A stretch of 33,218 bases of DNA from NCBI GenBank assembly GCA_030536755.1, contig JAUNPJ010000025.1, forward strand, positions 10,378 to 43,595, read 5' to 3'. This DNA comes from Eubacteriales bacterium. GTDB lineage: Bacteria; Bacillota; Clostridia; Lachnospirales; Lachnospiraceae. Positions 14,978 through 23,922 of the stretch are shown piece after piece. The position numbers and the translations under genes are program-made. The notes under the pieces were generated by a model. That model was not told the DNA's origin. It searched no databases and saw only the letters and a program-made list of their open reading frames with translations. Position 1 is the first letter of the stretch; each line of letters begins with the position of its first letter.

Positions 14978-17900
14978 ATGGGAAGACGTGAGTATGAGCT
15001 TGCAGTAAAAATAACGGGAATGATTGACAAATCCCTGAAGGAGTCCACCGAATCAACCAAGAAGGAGCTTCGTTCTTTGGAGAAAGAAGCCAAAAAAACG
15101 GATAAATCCGGAACCGGAGTCCTGAAATCTTTCGAAAAAGCAGGAACGGGAATCGATAAACTATGGGGCGGAGCCTTGAAAACAGTGAAGGCGGTGTCTG
15201 CGGCGGGAATCGTAGCAGGAACCGTGGTTGGGGCAGTCGGCACCGCTTCCATACATGCCGGTTCTGAGTTTGAATCTGCGTTCGCCGGAGTGAAAAAGAC
15301 GGTAGAGGCTACCGCACAGGAATATAAGACTATCGAGGATGAAATCCGGGAAATGGCAAAACAGAAGCCGCAGACAGCATCAGAACTTTCTAAAATCGCA
15401 GAGTCTGCGGGTCAATTGGGAATTCAGAAGAAAAACCTGATGGATTTTACCGATACGGTTGCTGACCTAAAGGAATCCACAAACCTCGGTGACGAGGGGG
15501 CGGAACAGCTTGCGAAATTTGCCAATATCACAAGAATGCCACAGACCCAGTTCAGAAATCTCGGAAGCACCGTGACGGAACTGGGCAATCATCTGGCGAC
15601 TACGGAAGCTGACATTGTAAGTATGTCGCTTCGGCTTGCGGGCGCTGGAGAGCAGGTCGGAATGACGGAAGCGGATATCATGGGTATGGCAGGTGCTTTG
15701 TCAAGCTTGGGAATTGAAGCAGAAGCCGGTGGCTCTGCCTACTCTAAGCTTATGATAAAAATGCAGCTTGCCGTTGAGACGGGAAGTGATTCGCTTCAGG
15801 ACTATGCTTCCGTTGCCGGAATGAGTACATCGAAATTCAAAAAGGCTTTTCAGACGGATGCGGCTGGCGCAATCGGGATGTTCCTGAAGGGACTAAACGA
15901 TACGAAGCGGACGGGAAAGACAGCCATTGCCATGCTGGACGAGATGGGAATTAAAGAAGTAAGGCTAAGAGATTCTATTCTCCGTTCTTCGAATGCGAAC
16001 GAGTTATTTGACGAATCGCTGGAAATGGCGAACCGCGCTTTTGAAGAGAATAAGGCGCTTACCATAGAGGCTGAAAAGAGATATCGGACTCTTGAAAGTC
16101 AATTGGGAATTGCGAAGAACCGAATAACAGATGTAGGAATTTCGCTTTACCAGGAGATGCGGCCGGCATTGTCGGAGTGTTTACAGGTTGCCATGGACTT
16201 TGCGGATGGAATGGATATTACGGATTCTGATTTTATCAGCCGTACCGCGAAAAATCTGAGAGAAAATGTTCCGACAGTGGTCAGAAATTTGAGGGAGGCA
16301 AAAGACACAGTGTCGGATTTCGCAGTACCCTTCATGGAGGCCGGTGAGTGGATGGCAAAGAATCCGGATGTAATAGTCGGTACGCTGACCGGTATCGGAA
16401 CTGCTATTGTGAGTCTTAAGCTTGCGAAGGAAATCGCGGCAGTGGCATCGTCCATGAAACTTTTGTATGCGGCAATGGCATCGAATCCCATAACGGCTGC
16501 CATTGGAATTGCGGCAATAGCAGGCGGAGCAATCATGGGCATTTCCACAAAAGTGAAGATGGCCGCGAGAGAAGCGGCTAGGGCAGACCTGGATAAGCAT
16601 TTTGGGAGTATCGCTCTTTCCATGGGGCAGATAGAGGATGCGGCCAAGCAGATTGTTAATAATGGAAACATGGAGAAGTTCAGTGCGGCCATGGAAGAAA
16701 TGGAAAAGGTCAAGAGAGCCGCCGAAGAGCTGCGTGATGCGAATGAAGCACTGAACCGTCTGAACTGGAAAAGCGGAATGGGGATGCTGCTGAGCGAAAC
16801 GGATCAGGAGGAGCTGACCGGCGCTATGGACAGCATGGTGCAAAGTGCCATTGAGCTGGTAGAGCAGAATCGGTATACTGCTCACGTTAATGTATCGGCT
16901 TTGTTTGGAGAGGACAGTGAAATCGGAAACGAAATCTTATCTGGACTTGATTATACTTACGCATCTCTGGAAGCTGAAATAAAGGCAAAAGGGGAACAGC
17001 TGGGTAATGTCTACGCAGACGCCCTTACGGATGGAATCATTAATCCGAAAGAACTGGAACGGATAAGGGGCATTCAAGACGGAATTATGAAGCTTACCCA
17101 GGATCTGACGCGCGCGCAATTTGAAGCCCAGTTATCTGGAATTAATATGGAATATTCCGGCGGTGCGCTGACCCCGGATTCATTCCAGAACATGCAGGCT
17201 GAATTAGACGAGCAAATTGCGGGGATGCAGGAAAATATCAAGGCTTCCAGGGACTCCTTATTGACGGGACTTCATCTCCGGCATAACCGGGGAGAAATTT
17301 CGGATACAGAATTTAAAAAACAGATGGACGCTGTCGAGGAACAGTTTAATGGGCAGGAACTGGAGATTGAACTGAGGAGGATGAAATTCTCTACTGATGC
17401 TATACAGGATGTGTATGCGGATGTCTTCAGGGAATTTTCCGACGGGTTCAGCGACGAGGCTGATACGGCGCTCGGAATCGTAATCGAACAGCTTGAAAAC
17501 AGGACACCCTCTGGCACGGCGCTACATAAAAAGAGTTTGATGGAGATTATGGGAATCAATAAAATTGACAAGGCCTCCAGGGATGCGATGTCGGAACTGT
17601 GGGAAAGCATGGAGCCTGATTTTTACGAACTTCAAAAAAAGGCGAATGCATATACGGAAGCCGGGAAGAAGATTCCTTATTCCCTTGCAGAAGGATTAAA
17701 AGATTCCGCCATGGTCGGTGCGATATCGGGAAACGCAGATGCATTATACCAATTACTGATATTAAAAGCGGATGGGACGGAGTACGAACAGAAATTAAGG
17801 GAACTGGCATATGGTTACGGAAATGCGCTTCCGACATCGATTTTGGCAGGGATTTCGGATGGTTCCAGGAGCGTGGCCGGTGAAATTGACCCGGTTATCG

Positions 17901-18409
17901 AGGAGCTGAGGAGCCAGGTCATGCAGATACTGGAGGAGCAATTCGGAGAGATTGAAGTAAATACCAGGCTGAAGATGAATGTCAGTTCCGAAATTACAAA
18001 CCTGGAGAACGTAAAGAGAATAACAGCCAGAAAGCCAAGCGTTAATTATGCAATGAAGAATCCTGTTCGGCTAGAACCCCATGCAGAAGGCGGGATTTTT
18101 GATACTCCCCATTATGGAGTCCTCGCAGAGGAAGGACCAGAGGCGTATATTCCACTTGACGGCTCCCAGAATGCAAAATCAATCTGGCAGGAGGCCGGTG
18201 AGTTCCTGGGAGTCATATCTCCCGCCGGGCCGCCGGATAGACAGCAAGCAGAACGGACATCGAATGATGGAAAAATAGAAGTGCAGATGGTGTTCCAGAT
18301 ATACGGGGAAGCAACGGAAGGAATCCGAAAAGCTTCGGAGGACGCTTATGATACTTTTCGGAAAAACATGGAGCAGTGGAAAAAAGATAACCGCAGGCTC
18401 AGCTATTAA
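14978..18409 (+). CDS. Tail tape measure protein (TP901-type)
   Basis: At 1143 residues it is the longest gene here. Order: charged coiled coil (1-50); hydrophobic alanine/glycine segment (about 75-97); TP901 tape-measure core (about 98-360, including FAGVKKTVEATAQEY and ADIMGMAGALSSLGIEAEAGG); two more hydrophobic stretches (about 465-485 and 503-525); then long coiled-coil regions. Near the end is PHYGVLAEEGPEAYIPLDGS, a conserved tape-measure ending. Length sets tail length (a rough rule of 0.15 nm per residue gives about 170 nm). It probably also forms part of the DNA conduit through the membrane. Confidence 0.95.
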   Translation: MGRREYELAVKITGMIDKSLKESTESTKKELRSLEKEAKKTDKSGTGVLKSFEKAGTGIDKLWGGALKTVKAVSAAGIVAGTVVGAVGTASIHAGSEFESAFAGVKKTVEATAQEYKTIEDEIREMAKQKPQTASELSKIAESAGQLGIQKKNLMDFTDTVADLKESTNLGDEGAEQLAKFANITRMPQTQFRNLGSTVTELGNHLATTEADIVSMSLRLAGAGEQVGMTEADIMGMAGALSSLGIEAEAGGSAYSKLMIKMQLAVETGSDSLQDYASVAGMSTSKFKKAFQTDAAGAIGMFLKGLNDTKRTGKTAIAMLDEMGIKEVRLRDSILRSSNANELFDESLEMANRAFEENKALTIEAEKRYRTLESQLGIAKNRITDVGISLYQEMRPALSECLQVAMDFADGMDITDSDFISRTAKNLRENVPTVVRNLREAKDTVSDFAVPFMEAGEWMAKNPDVIVGTLTGIGTAIVSLKLAKEIAAVASSMKLLYAAMASNPITAAIGIAAIAGGAIMGISTKVKMAAREAARADLDKHFGSIALSMGQIEDAAKQIVNNGNMEKFSAAMEEMEKVKRAAEELRDANEALNRLNWKSGMGMLLSETDQEELTGAMDSMVQSAIELVEQNRYTAHVNVSALFGEDSEIGNEILSGLDYTYASLEAEIKAKGEQLGNVYADALTDGIINPKELERIRGIQDGIMKLTQDLTRAQFEAQLSGINMEYSGGALTPDSFQNMQAELDEQIAGMQENIKASRDSLLTGLHLRHNRGEISDTEFKKQMDAVEEQFNGQELEIELRRMKFSTDAIQDVYADVFREFSDGFSDEADTALGIVIEQLENRTPSGTALHKKSLMEIMGINKIDKASRDAMSELWESMEPDFYELQKKANAYTEAGKKIPYSLAEGLKDSAMVGAISGNADALYQLLILKADGTEYEQKLRELAYGYGNALPTSILAGISDGSRSVAGEIDPVIEELRSQVMQILEEQFGEIEVNTRLKMNVSSEITNLENVKRITARKPSVNYAMKNPVRLEPHAEGGIFDTPHYGVLAEEGPEAYIPLDGSQNAKSIWQEAGEFLGVISPAGPPDRQQAERTSNDGKIEVQMVFQIYGEATEGIRKASEDAYDTFRKNMEQWKKDNRRLSY

Positions 18410-18421
18410 TGAGGGGATGCA

Positions 18422-18670
18422 ATGCAGACACTTAAAAAGCAGACAACGTATGTTACGAAAGAAGGGCAGGCGTGGGACCAGATTGCCTACGAGCTGTACG
18501 GGAATGAGCGCTATTGCGACAAACTGATGGATGCTAACCGGGATAAACTTGATTTCGTTGTTTTTCCGGAAGGAATCGTGCTGAAAGTCCCTGCAGCAGT
18601 TGATGTGATGGCGTCCAAGACGCTGGAAAAAGACAGCCCGCACTGGAGGTCGATGATGGATGGTAATTAA
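18422..18670 (+). CDS. Baseplate hub protein X, LysM-like (P2 gpX)
   Basis: An 82-residue protein with a LysM-like core: YVTKEGQAWDQIAYELYGN then LMDANRDKL and FPEGIVLKVP. In P2 and Mu relatives, gpX-type proteins lie between tape measure and gpD and help join tape measure, tube and baseplate hub. GAGGGG precedes the ATG. The end overlaps gpD by 11 bases. Confidence 0.82.
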   Translation: MQTLKKQTTYVTKEGQAWDQIAYELYGNERYCDKLMDANRDKLDFVVFPEGIVLKVPAAVDVMASKTLEKDSPHWRSMMDGN

Positions 18671-19757
18671 CCGTTTGCCGGACGGACTTTCGGGAATAAC
18701 CGTTATTGGCGCCGCTATCCTTCCAGAAGAGATGGAAATAGATAATCCAGGTTTAATGGATGGAGTCAGGAGATGCGGGGTACAGGTTGTTTACGAAGGG
18801 AGTGGAACGAATTTACAGCAGAATCTGCATTCGGTTTCCTATCTTGATAATGCATCCGGAAAATCCGACGAAATCACTCTCTGTTTGAATGACCGGGATG
18901 GGGATTGGATGGGAGGGACTGCGTTTGAGAAAGAGAGAGACCTAGACGTGACAGCCTACATGTGGAACTGGGGAGCTTCAAAAAGCATTGAGAAATACCA
19001 TTGCGGAAATTTTACCGTGGATGATATCACTTATCAGGGTGGGAATAACCGGATTACAGTTAAGGGGGTATCTACTCCGGCAGCGAGTTCTTTCCAAACA
19101 GACCCGGTATCTAAGACCTGGAAGCAGATAACGCTAAAGCAGATTGCGGAAGAAATGATGTCGAAATACGGCATGATAAACCTGTATTTCTGGGGCGATG
19201 ACCCGATTATCGAATCAGCCGAACAGGACTCGCAGACAGACAGCGCATTCCTATATGATATCTGCAAGAAGCAGGGGAAAGCCTTGAAAATTTACAAAAA
19301 AGGGTTTGTCATATTCGACGAAGCCCTGTATGAAAGCAGGGGGATTACGGCCAGGTTCACAAAGGGCGATTTCATTGGAGGCGATTATGAATGGAACACC
19401 ACGTTAAACGGAACTTATACGGGTGGAGTCATATCGTATAAACCGCCAAAACAGAAAGAGGCAATTACAGTAACGATAGGCGAAGGGCCTAGATTTTTAC
19501 ATATTCGGGAAACGGTTGAGAGCGAAGGAGAAGCCATTCGCACTATAAGAGAGCGCGTGAACGCTGAAAACAAAAAAGCCGTCACAATCCGGTTTAAGAT
19601 CATAGCCAATAAGGACCTGGTTGCCTCCTGCAATATCGAGATATATGGACTCGGAAGAATAGATGGAAAGTATTATGTGGATTCCGTATTGAATTCGATA
19701 GGACCTGGTGGATATACCATGGATGTGACGGCGCATTTGATTTTGCAAAGGTTGTGA
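18660..19757 (+). CDS. Baseplate hub protein gpD (late control D-like)
   Basis: A 365-residue protein. It resembles P2 gpD / Mu gp44 hubs: an N-terminal half with VSYLDNASGKSDEITLCLNDRDGDW, a middle WKQITLKQIAEEMMSKYGM, and QDSQTDSAFLYDICKKQGKA with the typical FLYDICKKxG helix, then a beta-rich C-terminus. It forms the trimeric hub at the tube tip that holds the gpV spike. The start overlaps the gpX end. Confidence 0.88.
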   Translation: MVINRLPDGLSGITVIGAAILPEEMEIDNPGLMDGVRRCGVQVVYEGSGTNLQQNLHSVSYLDNASGKSDEITLCLNDRDGDWMGGTAFEKERDLDVTAYMWNWGASKSIEKYHCGNFTVDDITYQGGNNRITVKGVSTPAASSFQTDPVSKTWKQITLKQIAEEMMSKYGMINLYFWGDDPIIESAEQDSQTDSAFLYDICKKQGKALKIYKKGFVIFDEALYESRGITARFTKGDFIGGDYEWNTTLNGTYTGGVISYKPPKQKEAITVTIGEGPRFLHIRETVESEGEAIRTIRERVNAENKKAVTIRFKIIANKDLVASCNIEIYGLGRIDGKYYVDSVLNSIGPGGYTMDVTAHLILQRL

Positions 19758-19761
19758 TGAT

Positions 19762-20121
19762 ATGGAACTGATACGAACCGGAATAATCAATACAGTAAAT
19801 CCTTCAACTGGAATGGTTACGGTCATGTATCCGGATCGGGGGAATGAGGTTTCAGACGAATTCCCAGTATTTAGTTTTACTGGTGAGTATCGTTTTTTGA
19901 AGAAAGGCGAACAGGTTCTGATTCTGAAGCTTTCCAATGGCGGCAAAGCAGGAATTGTCCTGGGAAGGATATGGGATGATGATTCCAATGTGCCGCCAGG
20001 GGCAGATTTTTATAAGGAGATGGCGCGCGCGTCCATCTGCGTAAAAAGCGGCTCTATGATATTTTCAGATGAATCAGGAAGTATTTCATTAGATGAAATC
20101 ATATCAGGGATAAGGAGGTAA
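19762..20121 (+). CDS. Baseplate spike assembly protein V (gpV-like OB fold)
   Basis: A 119-residue protein. The first 75 residues form an OB-fold-like pattern (GIINTVNPSTGMVTVMYPDRG, FLKKGEQVLILKLSNGGKAGIVLGRIW) as in gpV / gp45 spike proteins. The C-terminus is short and polar and lacks the long beta-helical needle of some gpV proteins. It should cap the hub and puncture the membrane. It follows gpD by four bases. Confidence 0.8.
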   Translation: MELIRTGIINTVNPSTGMVTVMYPDRGNEVSDEFPVFSFTGEYRFLKKGEQVLILKLSNGGKAGIVLGRIWDDDSNVPPGADFYKEMARASICVKSGSMIFSDESGSISLDEIISGIRR

Positions 20122-20125
20122 ACCC

Positions 20126-20524
20126 ATGGGGATGCTTGGAAGCTGGGACGGAATCCGCTTCATGGTGACGGACGAAACTGTGATGCGGGCAGACAACTTG
20201 AAGCGGAAACAAAAAGCGAGAATTTCCGAGTATGAAGGAATCAATGATACGAATACAAAAATCCATTTTAATGGGATGGAACCAGCAGAACTTTCTTTCT
20301 CAATCGAATTGAATGCCTTGCTCGGAAAACGCCCGGTTAAAACATCAAATGAAATTGATGCAAAGATGAAACAGGGGAGACATGCCCCATTCATACTTGG
20401 CCGTAAACAGATAGGGCGCTGCGATTGGATGATTTCATCGAAAAGCGATGCGTATGAAATCATTCTATCAAGGGGCGAGGTCCTCTCAGCAAAACTTGAT
20501 ATCACGATGAAAGAATACCACTGA
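20126..20524 (+). CDS. gpU-like tail/baseplate protein
   Basis: A 132-residue protein starting MGMLGSWDGIRFMV. A middle with FNGMEPAELSFSIELNALLGK and a C-terminal strand-rich half resemble P2 gpU, a tail completion or terminator protein. The slot between gpV and the gp25-like gene is unusual for gpU in P2 itself, but this order occurs in Clostridial relatives. AAGGAGG lies just before the ATG. Confidence 0.65.
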   Translation: MGMLGSWDGIRFMVTDETVMRADNLKRKQKARISEYEGINDTNTKIHFNGMEPAELSFSIELNALLGKRPVKTSNEIDAKMKQGRHAPFILGRKQIGRCDWMISSKSDAYEIILSRGEVLSAKLDITMKEYH

Positions 20525-20532
20525 GGCAGAAG

Positions 20533-20829
20533 ATGGCAGATTATAAATTCATGTTTGAAGGACATGTGGATGATGAAGAAAGCATTAAACGCTGCGTGAG
20601 CAATATACTGAGTGTACCAAAAGGTTCTGTTCCGCTGTCAAGGGGGATGGGGTACGCACGAAAGTGTCTTTCGAACAATCCTCCATTGGTGGAAGATGAA
20701 ATTGCAATTGATATAATCGAACAGATTGGAACTTATGAAAAGCGGGTTGATGTTGATAACGTAGACTTCGAGTATCCGGGTGAAGGCAGAGTGAATGTCC
20801 TGATAGCACTTAGGGAGGGAGATACATGA
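20533..20829 (+). CDS. Baseplate wedge protein (gpW / T4 gp25-like)
   Basis: A 98-residue protein with the gp25-type pattern: SIKRCVSNILSVPKGSVPLSRGMG near residues 17-40, then DEIAIDIIEQIGTYEKRVDV and closing strands FEYPGEGRVNVLIAL. The motif of an N-terminal helix, an SVPLxRxxG loop, and an ExR core starts the wedge around the hub and connects it to the first sheath ring. It overlaps the gpJ start by four bases. Confidence 0.85.
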   Translation: MADYKFMFEGHVDDEESIKRCVSNILSVPKGSVPLSRGMGYARKCLSNNPPLVEDEIAIDIIEQIGTYEKRVDVDNVDFEYPGEGRVNVLIALREGDT

Positions 20830-21995
20830 GCAGTGCAGCGGAAAATGGCATAAGAGCATTGAATGAATATCCGGACATCAGTTTCATTGATAATATGACC
20901 CTGGAAAGACTGGAAAGCCAGATGATTTCATGGTTTAGGGAAAAGAGAAAGGAACTGACCGGAAAGGATGTGGTCCTGGCCGATGGAGACGACCGGAAGA
21001 TTATCCTTCAGGCCTGCGCCCTTGTTATATTCCAAGCAATGCTGAATGCGGATAATGCGGGAAAGATGGGGCTTTTGAAATATTCAACCGGAAAATATCT
21101 GGAGAACATTGGAGCTTTAAAGCATATTTCGCCAAGAAAGGCAACCGGATCCACAACAACACTTCGTTTTTCGTTAAGGGAGCCAAGAACCGTAGCTACC
21201 GGAATACCGAAAGGGACCAGGGTGACTGCGGGTGATGGTGTATATTTTGCAACAAATGAATACTGTGAAATCTCCGAGGGCGAAACGTCTGAGGATATCC
21301 GGGCAACCTGCCTGACACCAGGAAAGGCGGGAGACAACTATGGAATGGGTGAGCTGAACCGATTGGTTGATAGTGTTCCGATGATAGATGCTGTAAAAAA
21401 TATTACGATACCTGAAAATGGATTGGACGATGAAACAGAAGAAGATTACAGGGAACAAATATATGCAGCTCCGGACGGTTATTCTAGCGCCGGTTCAAGG
21501 GCGGCATATGAATATTATGCACGGAAATATAACCCGGCAATCGAGGATGTGAGCGTAAAAAGCCCTTCTCCACGTATTGTTGAGATTCGGTGTCTGCTGG
21601 AAGGAGGAGCGATACCGGGAGAGGAGTTCTTATCTGGTCTGAATGAATATCTAAGCCAAAGCGATATAAAAATGCTGACGGATAAAATTGAAACGATTCC
21701 ACCGGATACGGAGCCATATGAAATCTCAATCACTTATTATATCAATCAAAGCGATAGGGGACGGGCTGAATCTATAAGAAAATCCGTGGACGCATCAGTA
21801 GACGATTATGTGTACTGGCAAAAAATGAGAATTGGCAGAGATATTAATCCGGATGAACTGCTGAAACGCGTTATGGCCGCCGGTGCAAAACGCGCAGTAA
21901 TCAGAAAGCCTGTTTTTGCAAAGGTAAACGAGGATTCCGTTGCTTCATTGATCGGGGAGAGGGCGGTGCTGTATGGGGGGCTAGAAGATGATTAA
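20826..21995 (+). CDS. Baseplate J-like protein (gpJ)
   Basis: A 389-residue protein of the baseplate_J family. It shows YLENIGALKHISPRKATGSTTTLRF, then PKGTRVTAGDGVYFATNEY, and AGDNYGMGELNRLVDSVP with NGLDDETEEDYREQI, all typical blocks. It forms the wedge arms with gpI and the gp25-like protein. It overlaps both neighbours (4 and 8 bases). Confidence 0.92.
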   Translation: MSSAAENGIRALNEYPDISFIDNMTLERLESQMISWFREKRKELTGKDVVLADGDDRKIILQACALVIFQAMLNADNAGKMGLLKYSTGKYLENIGALKHISPRKATGSTTTLRFSLREPRTVATGIPKGTRVTAGDGVYFATNEYCEISEGETSEDIRATCLTPGKAGDNYGMGELNRLVDSVPMIDAVKNITIPENGLDDETEEDYREQIYAAPDGYSSAGSRAAYEYYARKYNPAIEDVSVKSPSPRIVEIRCLLEGGAIPGEEFLSGLNEYLSQSDIKMLTDKIETIPPDTEPYEISITYYINQSDRGRAESIRKSVDASVDDYVYWQKMRIGRDINPDELLKRVMAAGAKRAVIRKPVFAKVNEDSVASLIGERAVLYGGLEDD

Positions 21996-22803
21996 ATTAT
22001 CGGAGGCCGAATTTGCTGACCTGCTTCCGGAATATTTCCGAAGAGACCCGGATGTGAAATCTATCAGTTATGCAGTCAGGCAGGCAATCAAAACACTATT
22101 GGATTTTGAAAAAAAGACGACTCTCTATGGGAATGTCGATGCGCAGCCGGACGAAATTCTTGACCTGATGGCGATAGAATTGAAGTCTCAGTATTACAGG
22201 GAAGACATGAAAATCGAAACCAAGAGGGAAATCATTAAGAATACGATAGCGTGGCACATGAAAGCCGGGACAAAGTCTAGTGTGGAAGAATTGGTAAAAA
22301 CGGTATTTGGAAATGGAAAAGTAACGGAATGGTATGAATTTGATGGAATTCCTGGAACTTTTGACATTTCCACAAATGCTTCATCTACGAGCGACATGAT
22401 GGAACGGTTCCTGCTGATAATCGAGAATGCAAAAAACGCAACGTCCCATCTTAGAAGCATAACGACAGAACACGACGTAGAATCCTGCATTTTTGCATCA
22501 CTGGGGGTAGCACAGCAGGAGAATGTGACTATTCAAAATGACATCCGGATAAATAATCCGGAGCAGTCTTATCTCCAGAGTGAGTACATAGGTGTGTATG
22601 ATTTTGCAGAAGCATCAGATGAGACAGAGGTGTCCATGCCGGATGCAATTCAAATGTTTCAAAGCCTGATTTACCTTCCGCTCGGACTGGTGCAGTGTGA
22701 AGAAAATATATTCGTGGAAAAGGGAAATAATGAAACAAAAATGAAAACAAGTATCTACGAGGCGAGCGGGGTTTTACAGGAATCAAAAGTTATGTTGGAA
22801 TAG
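21988..22803 (+). CDS. Tail protein I (gpI-like baseplate wedge)
   Basis: A 271-residue protein. The N-terminal about 165 residues match gpI: LPEYFRRDPDVKSISYAVRQ, QPDEILDLMAIELKSQYYRE and IAWHMKAGTKSSVEELVKTVFG, which are the classic gpI blocks. The remaining about 100 residues are an acidic extension not seen in P2 gpI and could be a site for fibre docking. It is followed by the fibre genes. Ribosome binding site is inside the gpJ end. Confidence 0.85.
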   Translation: MIKLSEAEFADLLPEYFRRDPDVKSISYAVRQAIKTLLDFEKKTTLYGNVDAQPDEILDLMAIELKSQYYREDMKIETKREIIKNTIAWHMKAGTKSSVEELVKTVFGNGKVTEWYEFDGIPGTFDISTNASSTSDMMERFLLIIENAKNATSHLRSITTEHDVESCIFASLGVAQQENVTIQNDIRINNPEQSYLQSEYIGVYDFAEASDETEVSMPDAIQMFQSLIYLPLGLVQCEENIFVEKGNNETKMKTSIYEASGVLQESKVMLE

Positions 22804-22815
22804 GAGGATTGGCCT

Positions 22816-23922
22816 ATGGCGATTTTTACACGCTGGGCATTGACCAGAGCGGCTAAGGAAATGATTACAAAGGCGCAAGCTGGCCAAACCACTATATCAT
22901 TTACGAAAGCGAGGACTGGAAAGGGAATCTGGGAGCCAGACGAAGACCTGGAGTATGCAGAGGGCATCAAATTGCAGATGCAGGAATTCGAATTCTCCGG
23001 AATCGATATTCCGGACGGCAATCGGGCAGCTATGGTATTGGAAGTTACTATGAACAACAAGGGACTTTCGGAGCTGTATTATGTCACAGAAATGGGAATT
23101 TTTGCAAAAGGTTCGGATGGTAAGGAAATCTTGTACTGCATTTTGACAAGCAGCCGAGGGACGGTTTACCTTCCGGCAGAAAATGGGATTGGACTTTCTG
23201 CGATAACAGAGCGCGTTAATCTGGAGGTGGCTGATGCGGCAAATGTCACCGTTGAAACATCCGGGGCATTGGTTTCGGCAACGGATTTTCTATACGTCAG
23301 AAATTTCACAGAGATAATAAGAAAAGCACTTTCCGGAGGCACAGAGGGACAACACATTGTTAAGACAGGGGAGAATGAATACCAATTTGCATGGGAAACA
23401 TTTGTACCGGTTGTGACATCATCCTTGGACGAATTCCCGGAGACGGGGAAATCAAATCGGTTATACATTGATGTAGATTCATCGGAATTGTATGTATGGC
23501 TTAACGGAATCTATTTTAAGCTTCCACTGGGAGCAGAAGCTTCCAGTACTTTGCAGCGGCAGATAACAGAAAACAGAAAAGCGATTGATAATCTGAAGCT
23601 GCGGACCGAAAAAGTAGAAAAAGTATTCTCCTACGCCGCTTTTACGGTAAGGGCTTCAGAATGGATTCCGCACGAGGAGTCCGGGATAACGGTATATCAA
23701 TGTGAAATACCGGTGAAGGGAATGACAGAGGATACATGGACATCTGTGTGGCCGCATACAACGGCGGAGACGGCAGAGGGAATTGTTGCAGAACAATCCG
23801 CCCAAGCTGTGTTCTTCGGAAAGGGCAAGGCTTATGCTGATGATGGAAAACTGATATTGAAGTGCTACAAAAAAGTGCCGATATATGATTTCGGAATCAA
23901 ACTTCAGGGGGTGGTCGTATGA
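22816..23922 (+). CDS. Tail fibre protein 1 (gpH-like N-terminus)
   Basis: A 368-residue protein. The N-terminal about 150 residues form a tail-collar fibre domain with YYVTEMGIFAKGSDGKEILY, shared with the later fibre gene at 25350 (which has YYVTEVGVFAKGQDGREVLY). A coiled-coil (LQRQITENRKAIDNLKLRTEKVEKVF, about 238-263) follows, then a beta-rich end. It likely attaches to the baseplate through the N-terminal domain. The C-terminal receptor specificity is unknown. It overlaps the next gene by four bases. Confidence 0.8.
   Translation: MAIFTRWALTRAAKEMITKAQAGQTTISFTKARTGKGIWEPDEDLEYAEGIKLQMQEFEFSGIDIPDGNRAAMVLEVTMNNKGLSELYYVTEMGIFAKGSDGKEILYCILTSSRGTVYLPAENGIGLSAITERVNLEVADAANVTVETSGALVSATDFLYVRNFTEIIRKALSGGTEGQHIVKTGENEYQFAWETFVPVVTSSLDEFPETGKSNRLYIDVDSSELYVWLNGIYFKLPLGAEASSTLQRQITENRKAIDNLKLRTEKVEKVFSYAAFTVRASEWIPHEESGITVYQCEIPVKGMTEDTWTSVWPHTTAETAEGIVAEQSAQAVFFGKGKAYADDGKLILKCYKKVPIYDFGIKLQGVVV

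Noticed and set aside
16147-16885. Long minus-strand frames within the tape measure gene
   Set aside because: They are shadows of a gene with strong family support on the plus strand, lack ribosome sites and give serine/isoleucine-rich nonsense.
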